NCBI GenBank assembly: GCA_000934385.1
Contig: KN880659.1
Location: forward strand, 15,172 to 38,442
Origin: Cylindrobasidium torrendii FP15055 ss-10
Taxonomy: Eukaryota; Basidiomycota; Agaricomycetes; Agaricales; Physalacriaceae
Direction of reading: 5' to 3'
DNA length: 23,271 bases
The first letter of the stretch is position 1. Every line of letters begins with the position of its first letter. Below are positions 11,601 to 20,252 of the stretch, piece by piece. Below the pieces are notes generated by a model that ran no database searches, was not told the origin of the DNA, and worked only from the letters and a program-made list of their open reading frames with translations. A program made the translations under genes and the position numbers.

Positions 11601-11742
11601 GAGCGATGCCTCTAGCAAAGGCAGGAGTTCTGGTACGAGGAGCGGGAGCTCGACTAGTAGGAGAGTCCCGAGTAGGACGGCAAGCGTGGACGAGGACCAC
11701 GACGAACAGAGTAAGTCTGATGATTATGATTGGTTGCTGTGA
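8700..11742 (+). CDS. RTC4-like domain protein with long disordered tails
   Basis: Four exons (8700-9961, 10010-10041, 10089-10530, 10584-11742) with introns of 47-53 nt encode 964 residues. Residues 1-430 are low-complexity, rich in Ser, Pro and Lys, with repeated FPV motifs late in the segment. An RTC4-like domain follows at about 440-655: it starts with C443-PF-C446, contains GRQADLVDVFVPVCQRH and GWPKEIEFDRV, continues through FANFDKTQPGYYGEQGA, and ends at ISPADFIARVLVPE and ESSAYGAAMFP. The third intron splits the YYGEQG motif. The C-terminal 300 residues are disordered with acidic clusters and many SP and RS sites. Yeast RTC4 (about 400 residues) was named from a genetic link to telomere capping; its biochemical role is unclear. 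Nuclear location is my inference from the basic patches. The ATG at 8700 is the first in frame. Confidence 0.85.
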
Positions 11743-12143
11743 TCAAACTATTACGATTGCGATACGAGTGTATTTCCCTTCGTGTCGGTGTAGATAATTA
11801 ATAGCCCTGTTGCTTATGATATGTAGTGGTAGACTATGCTCACGGTTAATTACTTAGCATTACCTTGAACTTGTTCAATTGGACAATCACGCCGAGTGAG
11901 CCAGTTTACGGTCCAAGCATCGAGGTAAAACGTAAAAGATACTTGACGCGACGGTCGTTCAGACTCACCTCCGACTCCCGAGTAAGATGAAGACTGGCTG
12001 CTGGCTCGAAACTAATCAAATTTTGGGTTGGTAGATCTGGCGGATTTTGCCAAATTGAAGTGCCAAATAATAGCAGGGTTATCGACGCCATTGCCTGAAA
12101 ACTTGATGTCGAATTATCGCAACGGCGGGTAGTAGTAGTACGT
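11743..12143. other. Intergenic, downstream of RTC4-like gene
   Basis: This stretch follows the RTC4-like stop and holds its 3' untranslated region. It is AT-rich with no gene visible. A weak 61-codon minus-strand frame at 11906-12091 has no recognisable content. The segment GGCGGATTTTGCCAAATTG near 12038-12057 loosely resembles the arms of the hairpin that starts at 12144. Confidence 0.5.
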
Positions 12144-12175
12144 CCGCCAATTTTACCCCAGGATAAAATTGGCGG
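12144..12175. repeat. Perfect 12-bp inverted repeat (hairpin)
   Basis: CCGCCAATTTTA (12144-12155) and TAAAATTGGCGG (12164-12175) are exact reverse complements separated by the 8-nt loop CCCCAGGA. The structure sits in the convergent intergenic region about 90 nt before the tandem array. It could be a fold-back remnant of a small transposon, a protein-binding dyad or a transcription-end structure; the sequence does not decide. Confidence 0.6.
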
Positions 12176-12267
12176 GAACTCTGGTGAACTTCCTCATATT
12201 AATGAAACACATAAAAAACCGCTGAATTTTTTCAAACCAACCAATCCACGCTTGGGGATGTACGGTA

Positions 12268-13083
12268 GAGTACAAACCTCAATCGAGAGAACGAACACCC
12301 AATTGGACCATGGCTCAGATCAATGTCAACTGAGTGAGCAGTATTTTTATAATATAGAATAAATTATTTGACGTCGAAACCAGCCATAGTTTGCCAAAAG
12401 CAGCCCACCTACGGACGAGGAATATTGGTTCTGATCGGCAGAGCCTAATGCACAATCAACTAAGTACCACGTCGCTCAGGCCATCCAAGCAGAAGAGAGA
12501 AACTATGATACAGATGAAATACTCCTTGCATTGAGTCTATACTATGTATACGCTGCAGAAGACAAACTGCGATCGAAGCAACGGACACCCAATTGGCCCA
12601 TGGCTCAGATCAGTGTCAACTGAGTGAAAAACAATTTGATAATATAGAATAAATCATTTGATGTCGAAACCAGCCATAGTTTTTCAAAAGCAGCCCACAT
12701 ACGGACGAGGAATATTGGTTCTGATCGGCAGACCCTAATGCACAATCAACTAAGTACCACGTCGCTCAGGTCATCCAAGCAGAAAAGAGAAGATATGCTA
12801 CAGAGAAAATACTTCTTGCATTTAGTCTACATCTATGCATGCGCTGTAGAAGACAAACCGGAATCGAAGCAACGGACAGCCAATTGGCCAATGCCTCAGA
12901 TCAATGTCAAAACAAAAGAGTGAGAGATGATTTAATGCTAAATGAGAAATTATTTGGTGTCGAAAGAATCCATAGTTGGCCAAAAACGGCCCACCTACGG
13001 ACGAGGAATATTGGCTTTGATCGGCAGCCAAATGCACAACCAACTAAGTACCACGTCGCTCAGGCCATCAGAGCAGGAGTGAG
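12268..13083. repeat. Tandem array of about 290-bp units, nearly three copies
   Basis: Landmarks recur at regular spacing. AATTGG, preceded by ACGGACACCC or a close variant, occurs at 12301, 12591 and 12882. ACGGACGAGGAATATTGG occurs at 12411, 12701 and 12997. The box CTAAGTACCACGTCGCTCAGG is intact in all three units. Units 1 and 2 are roughly nine-tenths identical by eye; the third is more diverged and stops near 13083. The left edge extends to about 12268, where sequence resembling a unit end is visible. No unit codes for a continuous protein in a shared frame, so this looks like non-coding satellite-type DNA. Confidence 0.85.
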
Positions 13084-13851
13084 AAATTTTTCAATATGAG
13101 AAAAAACTCGCTTAACTCGTATGAACAAATTTTCAGGATGAATTACGCTCAAATGAAGGCGGCATAATCCACGGTATCATGGCCTGGGCCAAAATGGAGA
13201 ATTGGCCTATAGCTTGAATGAGGGTTCGAGCACATATAAATGATTTTCAACAAAAGCTTGAATGGTTTAGATTGTATGAATGGTGTACTTTGGACTTTAT
13301 CGCTCAGGTAGGGACGGTGAATATTATTTGTATGCGGCCCACGATCGGCGAGTCAGTGGGCACAGTTTCATCCTGTGTCCAGTGTGCTTAATGCGTAGTA
13401 CTCGTGCGTAGTATAGAGAGGTGGAATCAAGCTATTTCTTGAGTGTAGGGAATAGCTTCGTTACACTAAATGAGAACTTTGGCCTCAAAGGCTATCACAC
13501 GCCACATTTTGGGCGCCGAACTTACATATCCTTATTGAGAAAGCAAAGCTAGTAGAGGTCGGGTCATTTTTTGCACACGTATTTCCCAGACTCATTTGAA
13601 GAAGACGGAATTCCGACAGATGAAGGCGATAGCTAATCAAATATCTTGAACAAGAACACACGTGAATTTTGTATAGAGTACATACAACAATATGTACGAC
13701 TGAGTATGTGACATGATAATACAAGCGTGTAGGAGGCGATATGCAGGATGTATGTATATACCGGGACGAATGTCGAGCGGTGCGTGTGAGTGTCCAAGAA
13801 ATGAACTTCAACCCAAAAGAAAGACCTTCCCATATTTACGAAGCCACCAGT
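13084..13851. other. Intergenic, downstream of the Pro/Gly-rich gene
   Basis: No gene is visible. An inverted repeat AAGCTATT (13429-13436) and AATAGCTT (13451-13458), with a 14-nt loop, could form a small hairpin. The piece at 13301-13355 contains CGCTCAGG, GACGGTGAATATT, GCGGCCCAC and GATCGGCGAG, which faintly echo words of the 290-bp repeat in a different order. The last 100-150 nt are probably the 3' untranslated region of the minus-strand gene ending at 13852. Confidence 0.45.
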
Positions 13852-14739
13852 TCAAGCGCCCTTCTCCCAAGAAGCCTTCTGTGGGAGGACAACGCCAGTG
13901 CCGGGAGGAAGCTGTCCCGGATTCCCGCTGTCCGACATATTCTCTGCAAAGCCCACGCCAGGCAGCATCCCGCCGGGTGGCATATGCGAACCCTCGTGCG
14001 ATGCGTAACTCAACTCTGAGGACGCATCCGAAGCATAGCTGAGCTCATCGTCGTCGTAGCGCTGTCCAGGTGCGGGTGGTCCACCTGGTGGACCCCGCTG
14101 AGAACCTGTGGGTGGAAATGGCGCTGCCGGGGGCAATCCACCTGGGACGACAGACCCTCCAGGGCTTCTGACAAGAATACTCTCCGGTGCCATTCCCCAG
14201 GACCCTGGCGCAGCTGCTACACCTGGTCCACCCCATCCTGCTGGTCCTGCATTCGCGCCCCAGCCCCATCCGCCGGCGTCGCTGCCAGCCATGCTAGCTG
14301 GCCGAGACGTCCTTTGGCCGTGTGCCAATGGCGGAGGGCCGACCTTCGGTGACTCGAGGCCCCAGCCGCGAGGCTTCGGTGTGCCATTCGGGCTGAGAAC
14401 AGGCGGAGGAACAGGGAGCGGTTTTGTCATGCTTTCGGGCCGAACTGCGCCGTCGTGGGGAATGGGGCTGCGCCGGCGAGTGGATTGGCCGCGAGAAAGT
14501 GGATTGGCGCTTCCGGAGGGTCCAGCCATGTTGCCGTCGTGCAGTGTTTGGCTTTGCAGAGCGGCAGGGCTCGGTCCAGCTGATGCGCCGTACACATTTT
14601 GCATCGCGGATGGATAGTGGGGATTGCTGGCGGCGAACTGGGAGGTAGTGACAAGGGCGGGATTGGCCATCATGCCCTTGCGTAGGGCGCGATTCGGAAT
14701 GGCACCCAGCGGACGATGTGGCTGAAGAGTGGTTGCCAT
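13852..14739 (-). CDS. Pro/Gly-rich intrinsically disordered protein
   Basis: A single open exon of 295 residues from the ATG at 14739; the upstream in-frame extension looks like leader sequence and lacks a better start. Most of the protein is Pro/Gly/Ser-rich. Visible elements are PLPVPPP at 107-113 (an SH3-ligand-like stretch), a Trp/Gly-rich segment at 157-182 with GWGWGANAGPAGWGG, and a duplicated ELSYAS motif at 232-237 and 242-247. No signal peptide, membrane segment or enzyme motif is seen. The N-terminal 40 residues (PLGAIPNRALRKGMM) are the least biased in composition and may be the conserved part. A scaffold or cytoskeletal adaptor would fit the composition, but that is a guess. Confidence 0.7.
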   Translation of the reverse strand: MATTLQPHRPLGAIPNRALRKGMMANPALVTTSQFAASNPHYPSAMQNVYGASAGPSPAALQSQTLHDGNMAGPSGSANPLSRGQSTRRRSPIPHDGAVRPESMTKPLPVPPPVLSPNGTPKPRGWGLESPKVGPPPLAHGQRTSRPASMAGSDAGGWGWGANAGPAGWGGPGVAAAPGSWGMAPESILVRSPGGSVVPGGLPPAAPFPPTGSQRGPPGGPPAPGQRYDDDELSYASDASSELSYASHEGSHMPPGGMLPGVGFAENMSDSGNPGQLPPGTGVVLPQKASWEKGA

Positions 14740-15214
14740 CTTGTTTGCGATAGACTGCGGTGTGCTAGGCGCCTGGTTTCGTCGTGGGCGACAAGTGACG
14801 GCACAGATGACTTGTTGTGTCTGGACGATGTCGCGCAGCAGCGATAAAATATCGGTTGGACGATGGCACCAGTGTGGATTCGTGCGAAGATGAAAGAAAA
14901 ATCTCCGAGAACCAAGATTTGTTGAAGGGTGTGATGATGGGAGGGAACAAAAGCGCCAGACCCGGAACTCAAGATAACTAAAAGGTCCGCGGAGGTAATA
15001 ACCCATTGGCGTTAACTGATCTCGTCACTTGTGTTGATAGCTCTGACTTCAATGACCTGTGAACTCATTCACATAAGAACTTGCATATCGCTGCAAAATT
15101 GTACAAGATTCCGTGTTGAACGGCGGATATATTTACGACCATAAACTAAACAGCTACAACAAGATACAGTTAAAGTACATTACAATTGCCTCCTAGCGGA
15201 GGAATCTTTTGGAT
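14740..15214. other. Intergenic between two minus-strand genes
   Basis: This 475-nt stretch holds the 5' region of the Pro/Gly-rich gene (an open leader in the same frame up to 15006, probably not translated) and the 3' untranslated region of the purine gene that stops at 15215. No further gene, clear TATA box or RNA was seen. Confidence 0.5.
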
Positions 15215-17194
15215 TTAGTGATGGAACAACCTCAACGATGTGTGCGCGAACACAATCTCATGCTCGTCTGCCGTCTTGATGCACTCCGCGTCCATGACAC
15301 TTCCATTGGGCGCCGCCAAGTACCGCACACCCGACTTCTTCGCTCGGTGCACGTTGTCCGGGAAGGGGAAGAACGCATCGCTAGAGCATGCAACACCATC
15401 CAGCTGCTTCGCCCACGCCTTGCGGTCTTCTGCACTGAGAGTCGGGATCTCTCCATCGAAGCGAGCTTCCCACTCAGCCTTCTCGGCACCCTCGAGCTCT
15501 TCTCCAGAGACGAAAAGGTCGATAGCATTGGCCTTCTCTGCACGCTTTGTACCCTTCTTCCACTTGAGCCCAAGGACCGACGGGTGATGGCGCAACCACC
15601 ACAAATCAGCCTTGCCTCCTGCCAAACGTGTGCAATGGATACGCGACTGCTGGCCAGCTCCAAGGCCAACGATTCCACCGCGCTTAGCATATGCCACACT
15701 GTTTGACTGTGTGTACTTCAGTGCGAGGGTGGCGACGATGAGGTCGGTGATTGCAGATTCTGGGAGGTCCTTGTTCTTCGAAACAATGTTCTCGAATAGG
15801 GACGCATCAATCTTGCAGTTGTTGCGAAGTTGTTCGAGGGTGATCCCATATACCTGCTTCGTCTCAATCGCTGGCGGCTGGTAGTTCGGGTCGATTTGAA
15901 TCACGCAGTACTTCCCGCCCTTCTTCTTGGAGAGGACAGCGAGTGCCTCGTCGGAGTACCCTGGCGCAATGATACCGTCAGAGACTTCGCGGCCGATGAT
16001 TTCTGCGGTGGCCAGATCACAAGGGTCGGAAAGAGCAATGAAGTCGCCGAAGGATGACATGCGGTCAGCGCCGCGCGCGCGAGCGTATGCAGATGCGAGT
16101 GGGGTCAGAGGCGCCTTGAGGTCGTCCACGGCATAGACTTTCTTCTCGGTCTCGTCGAGTTCGACACCGACAGCAGCGCCGGCGGGAGAGACGTGCTTGA
16201 ATGATGCAGCAGCAGGGAGGTTGAGTGCCTCCTTCAGTTCCTTGACGAGGGCATATGAGTTGAGCGCGTCAAGAAGGTTGATGTATCCAGGCGATCCGCT
16301 GAGCGCTGTAACAGATCAGACAGATTCCAGAGAAACACAGAGAAACGCACCCTTAAATGGAAGAGGGCCCTCGGTCACGTAAGCCTGTGCAGGCTTCTGG
16401 TGAGGGTTGCAGCCGTAGCGCAGTGCGAGTCTTTGGACCTCTGTTGCGTCTCCAGAAGCATATTGCTCCCTGAAGTATCCGCTAATGGCTGCGTCGTACT
16501 TTGCAGTCATCGTGAATGCTTTCAATGCGAGGCTATTGCGTAAATTTTGGCCGACATCGCCATTGCCGTCTTTCCACGCTTTGAGGAAGGTAGTGTAGTC
16601 GGATGGATCAGAGAGAATCGAAACGCGTTCATGGTTTTTCGCCGCAGCGCGCAATAAAGTGACACCACCGATATCGACCTCTTCAACAGCATTGGCTAGG
16701 GTGCAGTCTGGCTTGGAGATCGTTTCGGTGAATGGATACAAGTTGCAGACGACAATGGAGATAGGTGCGATGCCCTGCGCCTCCAGGTCCTTCTGGTCAG
16801 AGGGAATGCTACGGGCGAGGATCCCTGGATTGGGTGTTATTTCATGCCTTAGATTCCCAATTTGATATGCTTGCCTCCGTGAACGGCAGGGTGGAGAGTC
16901 TTGACACGCCCGCCGAGCATTTCAGGCGCTTTGGTGATATCCGCTACGTCTCTGTAGTAGAGTCAGGGAGGTCGACATGGTTCATGGATACAACACGCAC
17001 TCAATAGGGATTCCAGCATCTCGAATCTTTTTAGCCGTGCCACCAGAGCCCAATAGGCGCACTCCAGCTGCCTCCAACCCTCGGGCCAAGTCCAGGAGAT
17101 CGGTCTTGTCATAAACCGAGAGGAGAGCTGAGAAGCGGTTGTTACAAGTCTGTCTGCGCTATATTCACGATAACTTACCGATAGGCTTGGACAT
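15215..17194 (-). CDS. ADE16/ADE17 (ATIC/purH orthologue): AICAR transformylase / IMP cyclohydrolase
   Basis: Five exons (17194-17179, 17127-17001, 16951-16875, 16824-16351, 16305-15215) encode 594 residues, close to the human length of about 592. This bifunctional cytosolic enzyme catalyses the last two steps of de novo purine synthesis: formylation of AICAR with 10-formyl-THF, then ring closure to IMP. The IMP cyclohydrolase half shows [13 protein letters not shown] (32-44), [14 protein letters not shown] (61-74), CNLYPF (100-105) and AAAKNH (133-138). The transformylase half shows [13 protein letters not shown] with the catalytic K268-H269 pair, [11 protein letters not shown], and the terminal LRLFHH. 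The first exon is only 16 nt. One intron is GC-AG. The gene faces an F-box gene across 372 nt. Identification is firm. Confidence 0.97.
16825..16874 (-). other. Non-canonical GC-AG intron in the purine gene
   Basis: The exon ends GGAG and the intron starts GCAAGC and ends CCAATCCAG, 50 nt, phase 1. Only this boundary restores the invariant HPAVHGGILAR across the junction; the nearest GT donor upstream (GTTCAC) would break the frame and remove conserved residues. GC-AG introns are a known minor class in fungi, and the downstream donor bases fit their consensus well. Confidence 0.85.
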
Positions 17195-17566
17195 TTTGGT
17201 TATGATGGTCAATGTTGAGCTTCAAAAAATCATGATCGGCAAGATAAGGTCAGATTGATCCGTTGATCCGTTGGGGTTAATTCCGTCACCCGAGAGTTGC
17301 TAGCCGTGTGTTTATACTTCTCTGAAGGGCGCGTAGCAGATGCAGTGGCTTGCATGGGTTGAAGATGAGTAGGACGTGCATAATATGCCGAACGGTGTGG
17401 GTCGGAACGTGTTCATGGTGGTAGAAGGAGAGTTGTTTGGCAAGCAAGCAAGCAGCGGCAGGCTGTTTGGTTGATCGCGCCTCCTTGGACCATAACCACT
17501 TGATAACCACCATGTACGCAAGCATATTCCGCCCACAGCCTCGTCACTCAGACTAATCATGCAGCA
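17195..17566. promoter_or_regulatory. Divergent promoter region, purine gene and F-box gene
   Basis: These 372 nt separate the start of the minus-strand purine gene from the start of the plus-strand F-box gene, so both promoters must lie here. No clear TATA box stands out on either strand. Open frames inside are short and unassigned. Purine-pathway control sites could be present but none can be named from sequence alone. Confidence 0.5.
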
Positions 17567-19180
17567 ATGGCTCTCGATTGCGTTGAGTTTGATGCACTAG
17601 CCGGCCTCGCGGAGTCGCCAATCACAGCAGACCTCGTCGCTTGTATTGGCAAGCACCTCAAGACAAACTTTCCCCCGGAAGGACAAGCCTCGGAGGAAAT
17701 TCGACGTGCTCAAGCTGATGCCGGGGAATATTCGAATGCATTGCTATCCAGGATAGGACACTTGCGAAATCAGCTTGCCGTGCTGGAGGCGGAACACGAG
17801 ACGGTGCTCGAATCACTGGGCGAGATGGGTACGGTCCTGCACCCAGTTCGTCGTGTACCAGACGAAGTTCTCGGCGAAATCTTCTCCGCCGCGAACGCGA
17901 ACAACCCCCCACCAACGTTCCAGCAGCTCTGCACCGGTGCATTTCAAGACAGCCTGGCCGAGCTTCACTATGCACCTTGGACGCTTTCGAAGGTCTGCAG
18001 AAACTGGCGGCATGTAGCCACTTCACGCGCTTCACTGTGGCAGGAGGTGTGCATCCATTTAGACAGATTCCCGAAAACGCCGGCCGCATTCTTTCGCCTG
18101 AGTGCGCTACTCGCCCGCTCCAAGGACCGACTTCTCTCGGTACACTTGTACAGCAGCATCGATTTCGACCCAGGACAACACGTCGGTGCCGTAGCCTTAT
18201 TGAATACGGCTTCCCGCTGGAGATATCTGGGGGTTTCGGGGACACCCAAGTTCTTTCATTGTTTGACTTCCGCCCAAGATCCTTACACGGCGTTGAAGGT
18301 GATGCACACTGATGTTCACAAATTATCAGCTAGAAACCACGCAGGCTCCGAACCATCGCCAGATAAGTGGAACGCCCCCAATGTCAGCTGCCTTGGTGTA
18401 CAAAATGCAACCACCTTTGTGTTCATGTTCCGAAAGATGTGGAGGTTTACAAGCTCTTCAGCAATACGCGATTTCCATTATTTTAATGATGACGCGGCTA
18501 GTATTCAACAAAGTCACAATGATGCTGTCTTCAAACTTCCCGTTCTGTCTGATTGCCAGGCGTTCGACTTGGCAGCTAGCGCAGAAAACACACGTACAGG
18601 AAATCTGGGGAATATTCGACATGCCTCAGCTACCTCGCTGACTGTGCGCGGGTTCAACGCGGCGCACATCAAAAATCTCACAAGTGTTCTGGTGCTACCG
18701 AGTTTGACCACCCTGCGTATCGTCACGCTCGCCACACTAGATGACCTTTTCCGGCCAGGTTTGAGCGGCTCATGCCTCTTTGCACAGCATGCCACCTCGC
18801 CTCTGGCTCGCGCCGAACTCTGCATGAGGTCCGCTAACCAGGCGGAATGCGAGGCGCTCGGTGTATTCCTCGACGAATTTCGCGAACTCGTTTACCTCGT
18901 GATACACTTGAATGCTGGGGAGGCGCTCGATGGAATCCTCGATGTGCTGTCTTCTGCGCCAAAGCTGGAAGGGGTTGAATTCAAGAGCGACATGCGCCAG
19001 CTGGAGTTTAGTGACTCGATAGAGGACATGATGCGGGCGCGGACGAACGCACAGTTGACGACGCTAAGACGGATCGTCATTCGGGATTGCGGCGCGGTGG
19101 GCAGCCCACAAAGGGATGCGATGAGGGACAAGTTGCTCACTTCCTACGGAGTCGCGCTCAGTTTTGAATCGTTCGAGTGA
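17567..19180 (+). CDS. F-box domain protein, Agaricomycete type
   Basis: A single-exon gene of 537 residues. Residues 60-90 form a likely coiled coil (SRIGHLRNQLAVLEAEHETV), which commonly precedes the F-box in this mushroom family. The F-box follows at about 91-150: LHPVRRVPDEVLGEIF, a spacer, then APWTLSKVCRNWRHVA and LWQEV. The remaining 380 residues show irregular leucine-rich spacing such as LTVRGFNAAHIKNL and LPSLTTLRIVTL, consistent with a diverged LRR-like substrate-binding region. F-box proteins bridge Skp1 to substrates in SCF ubiquitin ligases; the substrate here is unknown. These genes are highly expanded and fast-evolving in Agaricomycetes. The ATG at 17567 is the first in frame. 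Confidence 0.88.
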   Translation: MALDCVEFDALAGLAESPITADLVACIGKHLKTNFPPEGQASEEIRRAQADAGEYSNALLSRIGHLRNQLAVLEAEHETVLESLGEMGTVLHPVRRVPDEVLGEIFSAANANNPPPTFQQLCTGAFQDSLAELHYAPWTLSKVCRNWRHVATSRASLWQEVCIHLDRFPKTPAAFFRLSALLARSKDRLLSVHLYSSIDFDPGQHVGAVALLNTASRWRYLGVSGTPKFFHCLTSAQDPYTALKVMHTDVHKLSARNHAGSEPSPDKWNAPNVSCLGVQNATTFVFMFRKMWRFTSSSAIRDFHYFNDDAASIQQSHNDAVFKLPVLSDCQAFDLAASAENTRTGNLGNIRHASATSLTVRGFNAAHIKNLTSVLVLPSLTTLRIVTLATLDDLFRPGLSGSCLFAQHATSPLARAELCMRSANQAECEALGVFLDEFRELVYLVIHLNAGEALDGILDVLSSAPKLEGVEFKSDMRQLEFSDSIEDMMRARTNAQLTTLRRIVIRDCGAVGSPQRDAMRDKLLTSYGVALSFESFE

Positions 19181-20252
19181 TAGCAGTTTGTTCAATTTAC
19201 CAACGAAAATGTTACCAATAAATCTCAGACTTTGTCGTGAAAGCGTGTTCGACATGAGCTCCGATTGAGCTCACTGCGAGTGTTCAACCATCCAACTCTT
19301 CGAACTATTTTCATGTAGTTGACCACACCTCAATGTTCAATCGATCACTACCCTTGCACCAGTGGAACTTGAGCTTGACTAGTGACTGACCAAGGAGACC
19401 AAGCTTTGACCGCCACCAGAGTCCGACGGACACACAGGCTGTTTGCAAGATGACGAAGTCCTCACGCCGACTCTACTGGCACCAAATGAGATGTGCAGCG
19501 TCTTGACTCTTCATTTTTGGTCTGACCGGGACCAGAGAAACAGCAACGCCTTTCTTGGTCTCGATTGCGCTACTCCACTTCTCCACCGAATCAGTACTGC
19601 GCTTTCCCACTGTTGCCATGTCTATTATTTTCGAGGGTGCCCTCCTCGCTCACGGTTTTGTACGTGTATGGGTGTCAGTATGTGCGCCCATCGGCCATTT
19701 TGACCGCAAAGTCGGCTTCGTACATTCATTTCCTCTTCAGGATATGTTCGTAGCTGCGCAGGCCAGCTTTCGCGCGAGTGAGCGGACGCTCGGGGGACAG
19801 AGGTTCATGTCTTTCTTTGGCGGCGAGGGTGATGCTTTCGCTGATACTCCAAAAAGGTGGTTGACAACGACTTGACAACGCCCCGTAGCGATGGCCCACA
19901 CAGACTTTCTGCCCCACCCCAGCTCCACTTTCATCATGCGACCTACCACGCCCTACAACTCAAAGGCCAATCCCTTCTGGTGGCTGTGAGCTCGAGGATA
20001 TAAAAGCGTTCACATCTTCGCTCAGGATTCCCCAGTTCTGTGGCCAGCCACTTCCTCACCTGCTCATTCTCGCTCATTCTCCCGTCGATCTGAGATCGTC
20101 TCATCTATCCTTTCTTCTACACGCTCTTCACTTCGAATCAACTCCGTCTTTTCTCTCTTCGTTGTTCAGTACCAAGAAGCCAGCTCTTCTCATCGACATC
20201 TTTGAATTTCCAAAAACACAACACCCAATCCTCCAAACCCACTACTTTCAAC
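19181..20252. promoter_or_regulatory. Upstream region of the silk-like gene
   Basis: About 1.07 kb between the F-box stop and the silk-like start. The left part holds the F-box 3' untranslated region; the right part is promoter and a strongly pyrimidine-rich leader (about 20030-20252) typical of well-expressed fungal genes. A 106-codon plus-strand frame at 19555-19875 has no recognisable content and lies upstream of the TATA box, so I do not call it a gene. Confidence 0.55.
19999..20006 (+). promoter_or_regulatory. TATA box of the silk-like gene
   Basis: TATAAAAG lies 254 nt before the ATG. A start of transcription about 30 nt downstream, near 20030, would give a CT-rich leader of about 220 nt. 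This is the best-formed core promoter in the window and suggests strong, regulated expression. Confidence 0.6.

Noticed and set aside
10791..11618. A 275-codon minus-strand frame rich in Ser and Leu.
   Set aside because: Antisense shadow of the RTC4-like last exon, whose plus-strand frame continues a recognised domain.
13301..13355. Possible fourth, scrambled copy of the 290-bp repeat.
   Set aside because: Only short words match and their order differs; similarity is too weak to call by eye.
17658..18245. A 195-codon minus-strand frame.
   Set aside because: Lies wholly inside the F-box gene, opposite its F-box motif; no own motif.
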